Shown here in pieces: positions 49,755 to 57,530 of a DNA stretch of 57,598 nucleotides. A program made the translations under genes and the position numbers. The notes below the pieces were generated by a model. It was not told where the DNA came from. It saw nothing but the letters and a program-made list of their open reading frames with translations, and searched no databases. Position 1 is the first letter of the stretch, and every line of letters begins with the position of its first letter. The stretch comes from Rhodocyclales bacterium RIFCSPLOWO2_02_FULL_63_24 (lineage in GTDB: Bacteria > Pseudomonadota > Gammaproteobacteria > Burkholderiales > Rhodocyclaceae): NCBI GenBank assembly GCA_001828935.1, contig MHZX01000065.1:1-57598 (forward strand), read 5' to 3'.

Positions 49755-50692
49755 CGCGCTCGCCTCGATTTGACTCGGAATGCTGAGACCCGATGTCCGG
49801 CTCCGTCGGCGATCAGGATCATGCCGCCTGTTGCCGCAAGGCTTTCTGGCGTCACCATACCCAATGCGGCGGCGGACATCGCTTCGATACCTTCCTCATG
49901 GACGAGCGCAATGCTGCGGTCGAATCCGTCCAGCACGAAGACGTTCGGTCCGTCGACGCCAAGCGAAAGCGGCTGGCGCAGCTTGCCGGAGCCAAAGCGC
50001 CGCCCCTGGCGGCCTTGTATCCATTCGACGACGCAGCCGCAACGGGTGCTGGCGACGAATAGCCCTCGGCCGTCGGTGGCAATCGGGCCAGCTTCGTCCA
50101 GACGCATGAAATCTATGGCAAATTGGCCCAAGGGCTGAATCTCGTCGATCACAAGGTGGGCAGAGTCTACCGCGTAGCCCTTGCCGGTCAAGGAATCGAC
50201 TGTGAAGTTGTCGTAACGGCTGGTCGCTTGGCGCGGACGCACCGCGGGCAGTTGTTTGCCGCTACGTGCGTAGCGGCGAATTTCCGAGGCGAACGGATCG
50301 AGGACGTAGATCGAACCATCGGGGCCGACTTGCAGCTTGGTGGCTCGGCTGATGTTGGCTACCGGCATCACGGCCATGGCGTCCAGGGTGCGGTCGTAGC
50401 GATAAAGGCGCGAGGTGCCGGCGTCAGCGATATAGATGTCGTTGAAGCTCGCCGCTACGGCAACCGGAAATACCAGCGGGACATAGGCGCCGATGGCGTC
50501 CGCTGTAGACCCACCGGCGATGTCCACGCGTGTGACAAGACGTGCGCCGGCAATGCTGAACAGCGGTTCGAGGATGGATTCACGACGACGCTCGGCCCCT
50601 GTCGCGCAGCCCGCACACAGGGCTACGAGCAGGCAGACGGCGGCCTTTAGCAGGCCGCGCCGGCTACCAGCGCCCAGGGCCACTCGTCTCAT
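49751..50692 (-). CDS. NHL-like beta-propeller lipoprotein, copy 2
   Basis: 313 residues. Start MRRVALGAGSRRGLLKAAVC overlaps the upstream c7 gene by 29 bp; lipobox VALCAGCATG. Blades are degenerate NHL type: NDIYIADAGTSRLYRYDRT, GSIYVLDPFASEIRRYARSG, LFVASTRCGCVVEWIQG, NVFVLDGFDRSIALVHEEG and MILIADGAGHRVSAFRVKSR. The CGC cysteines in the middle blade are unusual and could be a disulfide or metal site. ATGA overlap with the following NHL gene. Together with copy 1 this gives two tandem propellers, matching the two propellers in the other cytochrome module. Confidence 0.82.
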   Translation of the reverse strand: MRRVALGAGSRRGLLKAAVCLLVALCAGCATGAERRRESILEPLFSIAGARLVTRVDIAGGSTADAIGAYVPLVFPVAVAASFNDIYIADAGTSRLYRYDRTLDAMAVMPVANISRATKLQVGPDGSIYVLDPFASEIRRYARSGKQLPAVRPRQATSRYDNFTVDSLTGKGYAVDSAHLVIDEIQPLGQFAIDFMRLDEAGPIATDGRGLFVASTRCGCVVEWIQGRQGRRFGSGKLRQPLSLGVDGPNVFVLDGFDRSIALVHEEGIEAMSAAALGMVTPESLAATGGMILIADGAGHRVSAFRVKSRRAR

Positions 50693-51038
50693 GACCGCCG
50701 ACAATGCCGGTCGGCAAGCCTGGCTTGCCAGAGTGGCAGAGGTCGCAACGGTCGGGACTCCAGGCGATATCGCCATTGTGGCAGGCACCGCAGAATTTTC
50801 CGTCGGCGATATCGTTCATGGTGACGTCGTTCGATCCTACGCGCATTTTGAAACCCAGTTCGGCGTGACAGACGCGGCACTGGAAGCGGATGCGATGGAA
50901 CCAGTGCGGGAAGACCACCGGCCGCATGCCTTCTTTTTCCGCTCGCCGATTTAGCACGACATCGGCATACTCGGCTGCGGCCGGTACCGCGGTGAAGACC
51001 ACGGCAATAGCGCAGAGCATACCGATGGAAAATTTCAT
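50664..51038 (-). CDS. Small periplasmic trihaem cytochrome c7-like, copy 1
   Basis: 124 residues. Signal peptide MKFSIGMLCAIAVVFTAVPA; mature domain with three CXXCH: CRVCH, CGACH and CDLCH. Distal-histidine segment FPHWFHRIRFQ. Very similar to the 53507-53932 protein (PHWFHR-RF-C-VCH, GKFCGACHNGDIAWS-type blocks), so the two are duplicates. The c7 fold makes a compact periplasmic electron shuttle; in Geobacter, PpcA-type c7 carries electrons to outer-membrane conduits. ATGA overlap with the trihaem gene before it. Confidence 0.92.
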   Translation of the reverse strand: MKFSIGMLCAIAVVFTAVPAAAEYADVVLNRRAEKEGMRPVVFPHWFHRIRFQCRVCHAELGFKMRVGSNDVTMNDIADGKFCGACHNGDIAWSPDRCDLCHSGKPGLPTGIVGGHETSGPGRW

Positions 51039-51667
51039 TTTGTTTCCGGAATCCCATGCGCCGGAGGCATTCCGGGCGGAATCACAGGCTTGGCCTGGCC
51101 TGGCCGCATGACGCTATGGCAACGGCCGCACTCCGTCAGCGGGAAGGATACCGCGCCGTGGCAAATTCCGCATTGTTCGCCGGCCAGAATCTGGAACATG
51201 GACAGCTTTGTTGCTCCGGTCCGCTTTTCGAACACGCCATCGTGGCAGTTCGAGCAATCAAGCCATTCAGTATGTCGTTTGTGCGGGAACAGGACGATGG
51301 GCATGCTGCCCTTGAGGTCGAGAAGAATGTCCTGGTCGAGAATGTTTGGCTGCACGCCCGGCTTTAGGCTGGGGCGGGGCTTGATTATTCCGGTTTGAAT
51401 GGCCTCGATCCAACGCACCATATTGCCGGTCGTGTCGCGCGGCAGTTTGGAGAGCGCCTCCCGTGGCTCCTGAAGCTGTTTGATGGCCGGCCCCTTGCGG
51501 TCGTGGATGCCATCCTTGCGCAATGTGCTCCATTCGGCCTGGGCAAACGCAACGCCGGCACAGCAGAGCAGCGCGGCCAGCGCTGCCAAGCCATGCCGAA
51601 ACTTAGCCAGGAATGTAAATCCCTGCGCCCCGAATTGCACGTACCAGTGCAGTAGTCGATTCCTCAA
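51035..51667 (-). CDS. Periplasmic trihaem cytochrome with N-terminal extension
   Basis: Up to 210 residues. C-terminal trihaem domain: CSNCH, CGICH, CGRCH, preceded by FPHKRHTEWLD. The central segment MVRWIEAIQTGIIKPRPSLK and NILDQDILLDLKGSMPIVL parallels the 19499-20125 protein. The start is unclear: the frame is open to 51667 (TTG), overlapping the previous gene by 65 bp, with possible non-ATG starts at 51640 (GTG) and 51589 (TTG); no good ATG exists. The hydrophobic HGLAALAALLCCAGVAFA is the likely signal core. Stop overlaps the next c7 by ATGA. Confidence 0.85.
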   Translation of the reverse strand: MRNRLLHWYVQFGAQGFTFLAKFRHGLAALAALLCCAGVAFAQAEWSTLRKDGIHDRKGPAIKQLQEPREALSKLPRDTTGNMVRWIEAIQTGIIKPRPSLKPGVQPNILDQDILLDLKGSMPIVLFPHKRHTEWLDCSNCHDGVFEKRTGATKLSMFQILAGEQCGICHGAVSFPLTECGRCHSVMRPGQAKPVIPPGMPPAHGIPETK

Positions 51668-52499
51668 GCAGCTTCACCCCGGTCGTGTAGTCCTTGCCAT
51701 TGGCCGCAGCCTCGGCTTGGGCGCGCAACTCCTTGGCCTTGGCGATGAATCCCTGCACCATGCTATCCGCCCGTTTCTCGGACAGTAGCACTTCGATCAA
51801 CATCTGGTGGGTATTGTTGCGGTCGATCTCATACTGATACTCCTCTTCCTTGCTGGCGAAGTTGAGCGAGCGTACCAGAGTGTCGCCGCTGCGCAGGCCA
51901 CTTATGCCGGCTTTGGCGACCAGATAGGCGCGATCAAGTGCGCTGCGACCTTCCTTGTAGCGGCCTGTCTGGGCGAGACTCGCACCTTCTGCGACGCCTT
52001 TCTCGATCTGGGCGACTGTTTCGCTCACTCCTCTGGCGGCAGTGCCTTTTTCGTTGGCAACTCGCTTGTACGCGCCGAGCAGGGCATTTACGCTGTCGAG
52101 GCGAGCGCGGTAGTCATTCTCCAGCTTCTTTGCCGTGACTTCCTCCGGGGCAGCCAGACGTACTGCGTCGAAGAACATCGCGCGGACGTCGGTAAGCAGT
52201 TGCGAGGCCTTTGGCAAATCGCCGGCGGTAAGCGCCGCCTGGGCAGACTTGTAGAGTTCACGCGCCTTCTGGCGCTTGTCCTGCGCTTCAGGAGCCTTGC
52301 TCGAATCGATCTGGCGCGCCGCTGAGGAGGTCTCGATCAACTTGCCAACCGACTCCATGTTGAAGCTCAGCGATTCCTTGTCGATTTTCGCTGCCTGCAA
52401 GCGGGTAGCCGCACTGCTTTGTTCGCCCTGTGGCACCTGAGCCTGTGCGGAGTTGCCGATGGCGACGATGGCGGCGGCTATCAATACATTCCTGAACAT
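51603..52499 (-). CDS. Periplasmic helical protein of unknown function (paralogue of the 14165-15043 gene)
   Basis: 298 residues, signal peptide MFRNVLIAAAIVAIGNSAQA, AAGGA ribosome site 7 nt upstream. Helical throughout; no haem motif or enzyme signature. Segments GISGLRSGDTLVRSLNFAS, YQYEIDRNNTHQMLIEVLLS and DYTTGVKLLEESTTALVRAI match those in the first copy. The family is unknown to me. Its position between two cytochrome genes inside the operon implies a role specific to this electron-transfer module, such as haem-protein scaffold or chaperone. The end overlaps the open frame of the next trihaem gene. Confidence 0.8.
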   Translation of the reverse strand: MFRNVLIAAAIVAIGNSAQAQVPQGEQSSAATRLQAAKIDKESLSFNMESVGKLIETSSAARQIDSSKAPEAQDKRQKARELYKSAQAALTAGDLPKASQLLTDVRAMFFDAVRLAAPEEVTAKKLENDYRARLDSVNALLGAYKRVANEKGTAARGVSETVAQIEKGVAEGASLAQTGRYKEGRSALDRAYLVAKAGISGLRSGDTLVRSLNFASKEEEYQYEIDRNNTHQMLIEVLLSEKRADSMVQGFIAKAKELRAQAEAAANGKDYTTGVKLLEESTTALVRAIRGAGIYIPG

Positions 52500-52509
52500 A
52501 GTTGTTTCC

Positions 52510-53496
52510 TTACTTGGCCACACTGGCCGCAGCTTGTGCCGGGCGAGCGAGATCCTTTTTCTTGGAATGGCACAACCGGCATTCCGAAACCGGGAACGCG
52601 ACTTTGCCGTGACAGACGCCGCATTTCTCGCCGAGCAGAATTGCGGCCATGCTGATCGCGTTGGCGCCTTTCTGGGGCACAAAGATGGCCGGATGGCAGT
52701 TCGAGCAGTCGAGCCATTCGGTGTGCTGTTTGTGCGGATAGACCACGTCAGGCATGGAGCCCTTCACTTCGCGCACGATGTTGAGGTCCATGACCACCGG
52801 CTCGGCTTTCGGGTCGGTTCGGTCCCAGCGAGGATTGATTTTCTTCGTGCCAATCGCCTCGACCCAGTTCACACGATTGCCGGCGAGACTCTTGGGCAAT
52901 CCGGCATAGGCGGTGAGGGGGGGCAGCAAAGCGTGCGTGCCATCGTTGGCGGGGTCATGAATGCCATCCTCGGGCGGCGGCGGGTTGCGTTTGCCCAATG
53001 GCTTGAGGAGCCGGTTGAAAGCGTTTACGTCGCCAACTGGCACGGCTTCCGCCATGGCGGCCGCCGCCGTTGGCGTCGGTTCCGCCTTGTCGACCTTGGG
53101 CGTGGACGTTGCAACCTTGGGCTCAGGCTTCGGCTCTTCCTTGGCTACGGGATTTTGTGGCGGAGTGGCGGTCGGCTTGGCTGCGGTCTTTACGGCGGCA
53201 AGCATGTAGTCCACCGCTGCTTTGACCTCGGCGTCGGAGTAGCTTGGATTTCCGCCTTTGGCCGGCATGCCCTTGGGTGTGCCTTTAAGCGCACTGCCGT
53301 AGAGGCGGCCGGTACCGCCAGCGATGCGTGGGCTCCAGTCGCCGGCATTGCCGTATTTGGGTGCGCCGGCGATACCGGTAGCGTGGCAGACGGCGCAGGT
53401 CTTGCCATAAACATCCTTGCCCGACTTTTGCGCCAAGGCCGGAGTCACGAGTACCGATACGGCGAGCGACAGGGTAATGAGGCTATGCAGTTTCAT
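52510..53496 (-). CDS. Tetrahaem fusion: cytochrome c5-type domain plus trihaem c7 domain
   Basis: 328 residues, signal peptide MKLHSLITLSLAVSVLVTPA and GGAGG ribosome site 5 nt upstream. N-terminal class I domain: CAVCHATGIAG and a GMPAKGGNPSYSDAEVKAAV region with the axial Met, cytochrome c5 style. A proline/lysine/threonine-rich linker follows (about residues 115-165). The C-terminal domain has the same trihaem architecture as 19499-20125 and 51035-51667: YPHKQHTEWLDCSNCHP, CGVCH, CRLCH. Linking an electron-acceptor class I domain to a c7 domain would wire soluble donors to the conduit. The 13 bp to the next helical gene suggest coupling. Confidence 0.9.
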   Translation of the reverse strand: MKLHSLITLSLAVSVLVTPALAQKSGKDVYGKTCAVCHATGIAGAPKYGNAGDWSPRIAGGTGRLYGSALKGTPKGMPAKGGNPSYSDAEVKAAVDYMLAAVKTAAKPTATPPQNPVAKEEPKPEPKVATSTPKVDKAEPTPTAAAAMAEAVPVGDVNAFNRLLKPLGKRNPPPPEDGIHDPANDGTHALLPPLTAYAGLPKSLAGNRVNWVEAIGTKKINPRWDRTDPKAEPVVMDLNIVREVKGSMPDVVYPHKQHTEWLDCSNCHPAIFVPQKGANAISMAAILLGEKCGVCHGKVAFPVSECRLCHSKKKDLARPAQAAASVAK

Positions 53497-53506
53497 GTCG
53501 GCCTCC

Positions 53507-53932
53507 TCACTTATTCGCCGGCGTGGTTGCCGGTCGCGCAAGTTTCTGGATCGTGCTCTCATGTACCTGGGTCTTGGTACCGGGCTTGGCTGAGTGGCAC
53601 AAGTTGCAATTCTCGACCGACCACGCTATCTCGCCGTTGTGGCAGGCGCCACAATATTGGCCGTCGATGATTTTCACCATGTTGATCTCGTTTCCGCCGG
53701 CCTGGAACTTGAAGCCGATATCGGCGTGGCAGACTTTGCAACGGAAGCGGACGCGATGAAACCAGTGCGGGAAGATCACAGGGCGCATGCCGGCGCCGTC
53801 GGAGTAGTTGTTGATTACGACGTCGCCGTACTCAGCGTGTGCTTCAGGCAGGTCAACAAAAAGCATGGCCAAGACAGCCATCAGGCAGGCCATCAAGCGG
53901 CCGCCTTTCCTCATTCCGTAGAGTTTTTCCAT
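53507..53932 (-). CDS. Small periplasmic trihaem cytochrome c7-like, copy 2
   Basis: 141 residues, start MEKLYGMRKGGRLMACLMAV with AGGA 7 nt upstream. Signal peptide, then three CXXCH: CKVCH, CGACH and CNLCH, with distal-histidine segment FPHWFHRVRFR. Nearly the same scaffold as 50664-51038 (INMVKIIDGQYCGACHNGEI versus VTMNDIADGKFCGACHNGDI). It lies 58 bp after the barrel gene, so it is the first cytochrome of the operon and a candidate for the periplasmic cytochrome that docks on the barrel. A longer open frame upstream overlaps the barrel gene and is less likely. Confidence 0.92.
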   Translation of the reverse strand: MEKLYGMRKGGRLMACLMAVLAMLFVDLPEAHAEYGDVVINNYSDGAGMRPVIFPHWFHRVRFRCKVCHADIGFKFQAGGNEINMVKIIDGQYCGACHNGEIAWSVENCNLCHSAKPGTKTQVHESTIQKLARPATTPANK

Positions 53933-53990
53933 TACCGGTTCCTTGAAGGGGCAAATTTGCCGTGGAGTCGTGGCTTCATATGCTGCTCGA

Positions 53991-56393
53991 TCAGAAGTCG
54001 CCAAGCTCGCGGCCCATTGTAAAAAACAATGAAGCATTTTCCTTGCCATTCTGCGTCGCAAACGAGCCGGTGCCTCTGAATATCAGCCGTCCCAGTCGAT
54101 AATCTATGTTTTGCTGCAGAACATTGCCCGTTTGCCAAGCCAGCGCATTCGGGTCGCCGCTAATCAGCCTGAGGTTGGTCTGGCTAGCGTTGGCTTGAAA
54201 AGTGGCAGTGTAAATCAGGTTGGCAATGTCAAAGGGACTGCGGTGCACATAGCTCACCTGGCCCGATCCGCTCAGCGTACTGCTACCGTTGCCGGTGGTC
54301 TCGCCGGCCACTGGACTGGCTGACTGCGGTGCCTGCGGAGTCGCCAGTTGTTGGCTATAGACCACATTCACGCTGGCCGTCAGCGCTGAGCGGCGGCCGA
54401 GTTGAGTTTGCAGATTACCTTGGGTCGACAGGCTGCGGAAATGGCTGGAGAAGCTGCCGGTACTCAGCGAGTCGGATGCTGTGGCGCTCAATGTGCCCAA
54501 TGTGCGTTCGCCCAGGCCAAGGCGCCATGAGGCCCCTCCAGTATGGGTAAGAACCCCGTTTTGCCCTGACGAACTGTTGTTGGAAAGCGAGAAGCTTTGT
54601 CCTGCCGTGAGAGTGAGCGCATTGATGTCGCTAAACGTAATGTTGCGCAGCAGCGAGTGGTTGGCTTGCCCGGAGATGCTGCGGTTCGCTGCACCGCCGC
54701 TTATGACTTGATTGGTAATCCCGCCGCCAGTCCCCCAGTTATAGGAATAATCACCAAAAATGAGAGGGTTTCCCAAATACGAGACAGATGCGTTTTGTGT
54801 GGACGATATCTGGCTTGTACCGCTGTTTGCGCTTTGGGTCAGGGTCAGGCCAGCCAGTCCCGTGAGGTTTTGGGAGAAGCGGTAACTGGCATTGGCGTGG
54901 CCGTTAAGGTTGGTCAGGTCGGCTTTGGCTGTCTCGGTCGTCGTGTTCGAGTGCAGGAATGAGCCGCCGCCGACGATGGTCAGCGGCAAATCCTCATCCG
55001 GTATCCAGGTGGCCGACGAAGTGGCCTGCATGACCTGATTGTTGTTCATGGAGAGGCCGCCTCCAGTCTGCAGGCGAATCTGGTTGTTCGAGTAGGTGAC
55101 CGACGACGCCACGGACAGTTCTTCATCGGCGCGCCATGTGTGCGCGGCGTTCAGACTGAACAGGTTTGATCCTTGTCCGCCAATGTCGCCGAGATTGCGC
55201 GAATAACGGGCATTTGCGCTGAGTCCGTGATCGGCAATGGTGGTCGAGAAGTTTCCCTGGAACGCATCGACGACACTTCGGAGAGTTTTGGTGGTGACAA
55301 TGCTGCGGTCTGCGCTGCCCGAATAATTTTCCCGTCCGACCTCTGGACGATAGCTCTGCCGGGCGCCCATGCGCAGTGAGGTGTTCTGCTCGCTCTGGGC
55401 GTTGGCGCTGGCGCGACTGTCGCTGGTCTGGATGTAGGCCTGGAAAGGGAAGCGGCTCTGGGGAAACAGGCTGAGGTTGCCGCCATAGGTCATCGAGGTA
55501 CTGCGTCCTGCGCTGGTGCTGGAGTCGCCGCCGCTTTGCTTCGATGTCCCGGTGAGCAGGCCGATATCGCCGGACACCTGTGCGTACCAGGGCTGGTAGA
55601 TGTAGCTTGAGGCACGCAGAGTTAAAGTCTGGGTTTCGCTGAAGGTGCTGTTGCCTCCCGGACTGCCGTTCCAGTTGTAGTTGCTGGTGGTGCTGCCGCC
55701 CCAGCGAATCGGTGGAATCGTCCAACCGCCGATGACCGATGTCAGGTCGGGCAGGGTCTCCGGCACCGATGCCGCCGTCTTGGATCCGGTGGGCGCAGGG
55801 CCGGGGCGTACGGCTTCGAAAGCGACGGGCGCCTCGGGTTGCGCGCGTCCTGGCGTTTCCGGTGCTGGCGCTGCGGGTCGTGCGCCTGTCCCCACGGTGG
55901 AAAAAGTTACCGGTTCTTCGGGGCCTTCGATCCTTTGCCGGGCCGGTGTCGTTGGTGTCGGGCGCGAGGGCCGCTTGTTTGGCTGTGGCTCATCGTTGGT
56001 TGCCACGGACAAGCGGGAAGTCATGCGCAGGCGGGAAGATTCCTCGGCAAGTCTGGATTGAGCCGTGCGTCCGCGCGGACGCGGTTTGGGCTTTGACAAC
56101 GATCGAGCGGGACGCAACAGTGGGGGAGGCAAGTCGTCGGTTGCGGCCACGCTTGACAATTCCCGAGTCAGGCCGCGCAATTCCGCTTTGGACGCTGATT
56201 TCGCGGGGCGTTTCTTGGGGGCGGACAAGAACTGCGCAGGGCGCAAGATGCTTGGTACAACATCGCTGTTCGGGGGGTGGCCACCTTCCTCGCGCGCAAG
56301 CGCGATTTCGGCGGCGCAGGCCGTCCCGATCAACAGCGTAAGGCGGCGAAACTTCCTGTCCTGCAGGCGGCGGGGGTATTCAAAATACCTCAT
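53991..56393 (-). CDS. Outer-membrane beta-barrel of MtrB-like/porin-cytochrome type with duplicated basic N-terminal region
   Basis: 800 residues. Signal peptide MRYFEYPRRLQDRKFRRLTL to about residue 33. Residues about 45-135 contain two imperfect copies of a basic proline/arginine-rich unit (ILRPAQFLSAPKKRPAKSAS and LLRPARSLSKPKPRPRGRTA), followed by a low-complexity Pro/Ala stretch to about 220. From about 225 the sequence is all alternating beta-strands with Asn/Ser/Thr-rich turns (YYN-type NYNWNGSPGG, YGGNLSLFPQSRFPFQ, GASWRLGLGERTLGTL) to a terminal phenylalanine (MGRELGDF). No haem motifs. This fits the barrel of a porin-cytochrome conduit that insulates a cytochrome across the outer membrane. 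Clear orthology to MtrB/OmbB is not provable by eye. Confidence 0.82.
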   Translation of the reverse strand: MRYFEYPRRLQDRKFRRLTLLIGTACAAEIALAREEGGHPPNSDVVPSILRPAQFLSAPKKRPAKSASKAELRGLTRELSSVAATDDLPPPLLRPARSLSKPKPRPRGRTAQSRLAEESSRLRMTSRLSVATNDEPQPNKRPSRPTPTTPARQRIEGPEEPVTFSTVGTGARPAAPAPETPGRAQPEAPVAFEAVRPGPAPTGSKTAASVPETLPDLTSVIGGWTIPPIRWGGSTTSNYNWNGSPGGNSTFSETQTLTLRASSYIYQPWYAQVSGDIGLLTGTSKQSGGDSSTSAGRSTSMTYGGNLSLFPQSRFPFQAYIQTSDSRASANAQSEQNTSLRMGARQSYRPEVGRENYSGSADRSIVTTKTLRSVVDAFQGNFSTTIADHGLSANARYSRNLGDIGGQGSNLFSLNAAHTWRADEELSVASSVTYSNNQIRLQTGGGLSMNNNQVMQATSSATWIPDEDLPLTIVGGGSFLHSNTTTETAKADLTNLNGHANASYRFSQNLTGLAGLTLTQSANSGTSQISSTQNASVSYLGNPLIFGDYSYNWGTGGGITNQVISGGAANRSISGQANHSLLRNITFSDINALTLTAGQSFSLSNNSSSGQNGVLTHTGGASWRLGLGERTLGTLSATASDSLSTGSFSSHFRSLSTQGNLQTQLGRRSALTASVNVVYSQQLATPQAPQSASPVAGETTGNGSSTLSGSGQVSYVHRSPFDIANLIYTATFQANASQTNLRLISGDPNALAWQTGNVLQQNIDYRLGRLIFRGTGSFATQNGKENASLFFTMGRELGDF

Positions 56394-56528
56394 GCCGGAT
56401 CGGTACAGGGCTCATGATTTCCGGAGGTCTTCGCCTTTATCATACCTGCCGTTATAGCCCGCCGAAGGCTTCGGCGAAGTGAGGAACAGAACTCGATTCT
56501 GGGGGTTCCTAAAACCTGAGACCTGTCC
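56394..56528. other. Intergenic gap with hairpins between PPIase and barrel genes
   Basis: 135 bp. On the minus strand an AGGAA-CCCC-CAGAA-TCGAG-TTCTG-TTCCT bulged hairpin is followed by a GCCGAAG-GC-TTCGGC-type hairpin and a -10-like TATGAT near 56443. They could be an internal promoter or processing signals separating PPIase from the cytochrome genes. No clear terminator U-tract is present. Confidence 0.4.
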
Positions 56529-57530
56529 TCATTTGGTGGCTGCGGCTGGGGCCGGCGGAACTTGTTCGACCAGCTTGATTACGGCGGTCTTGCGCAGGCC
56601 GGAGAGGAAGCTTTGCCAAGCCTGATTGCTGAGGTCGCGCTTGAGCAGTTCGCGTGCGCGCGTTGCCACATCTTGATAGGCCATTACCTGAGGTGGGACG
56701 CGCTCGTCGAGGCGAAAAATGGCCACGCCTTCCAGGACGTCGATCGCATCGCCGACGGCGCCGAGCGGGCGCTGATCGAGCTGGGCCTGGACGGGTTCGG
56801 GAATCATGCCGCGATGCAGGTAGCCCATATCGCCGCCTTGCTCGGCACTGCGGTCATGCGAGTGCAAGCGGGCCAGTTCCTCGAATTTGCCTCCGTCGGC
56901 GCGCAAGTTGGTGACGATACGGGCGGCTTCCGCACGAGCCGCGTCGCGCACGGTTTTCGGTGCCGACGGGTCGACTTTGAGCAGAATGGTGTGCAGGCGC
57001 AGCTTTTCCGGCTGGGTGAAAAGCTCGATGCGTGTCTTATAGAACTCGCGTACGGCTTCGTCGCCGGGTTCGGCAATCGTATGGCCGATCGCTTCCATCT
57101 GGCGCAGCAGATCCTGTTCCGTAAGCTGCTGCTTGAGCCCCGGCAGCATGGCTTCGCGGCTCTTCTGCCACGCTGCGCTCGTAGCGTAGCGCGCTTCGTA
57201 TTCGGCGATGGTCTGGGCAATGCGCGGCTCATCGGCGGCAAGCCCGCGCCGTTTGGCTTCGTCGAGCAGGAGCACGCGGTCCACCAGACGGTCGCTGACT
57301 TCCTTCTTGGCTGGGGCGAGTTGATCGTCGGGAATTTGTCCATGGTAGAACTTCTGTCGCAGGTAGCCGTTGTAGGCACCGTAAAATTCCTTTTGAGTGA
57401 TCGGCTTGCCATTGACCGTGGCGTAAAGTGGTTCGGGTGCGCTCGTTGGCGTGCCTTCGGCGCCGGCTGCCAAGGTCGGGACGAGGAAGCCCGAGATGGC
57501 TGAAACGAGGACAACGATGGTCTTGTTCAT
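56529..57530 (-). CDS. Parvulin-type peptidyl-prolyl cis-trans isomerase (PpiC/SurA-like)
   Basis: 333 residues. Start MNKTIVVLVSAISGFLVP with GGAG 9 nt upstream; signal peptide ends near AAGAEG. Helical chaperone N-domain (PITQKEFYGAYNGYLRQKFY, KKEVSDRLVDRVLLLDEAKR) and a PpiC domain with LRLHTILLKVDPSAPKTV, FEELARLHSHDRSAEQGGD, MGYLHRGMIPEPVQAQL. It helps fold periplasmic or outer-membrane proteins; PPIases recur in metal-reduction cytochrome clusters. It leads the operon, immediately before the barrel gene. The rest of the window (57531-57598) shows only its upstream region. Confidence 0.92.
   Translation of the reverse strand: MNKTIVVLVSAISGFLVPTLAAGAEGTPTSAPEPLYATVNGKPITQKEFYGAYNGYLRQKFYHGQIPDDQLAPAKKEVSDRLVDRVLLLDEAKRRGLAADEPRIAQTIAEYEARYATSAAWQKSREAMLPGLKQQLTEQDLLRQMEAIGHTIAEPGDEAVREFYKTRIELFTQPEKLRLHTILLKVDPSAPKTVRDAARAEAARIVTNLRADGGKFEELARLHSHDRSAEQGGDMGYLHRGMIPEPVQAQLDQRPLGAVGDAIDVLEGVAIFRLDERVPPQVMAYQDVATRARELLKRDLSNQAWQSFLSGLRKTAVIKLVEQVPPAPAAATK

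Noticed and set aside
53595-53612. TGGCAC-AAG-TTGCA as a sigma-54 promoter
   Set aside because: Spacing between the GG and GC elements is two bases too short, and it lies inside a CXXCH coding stretch of the c7 gene.
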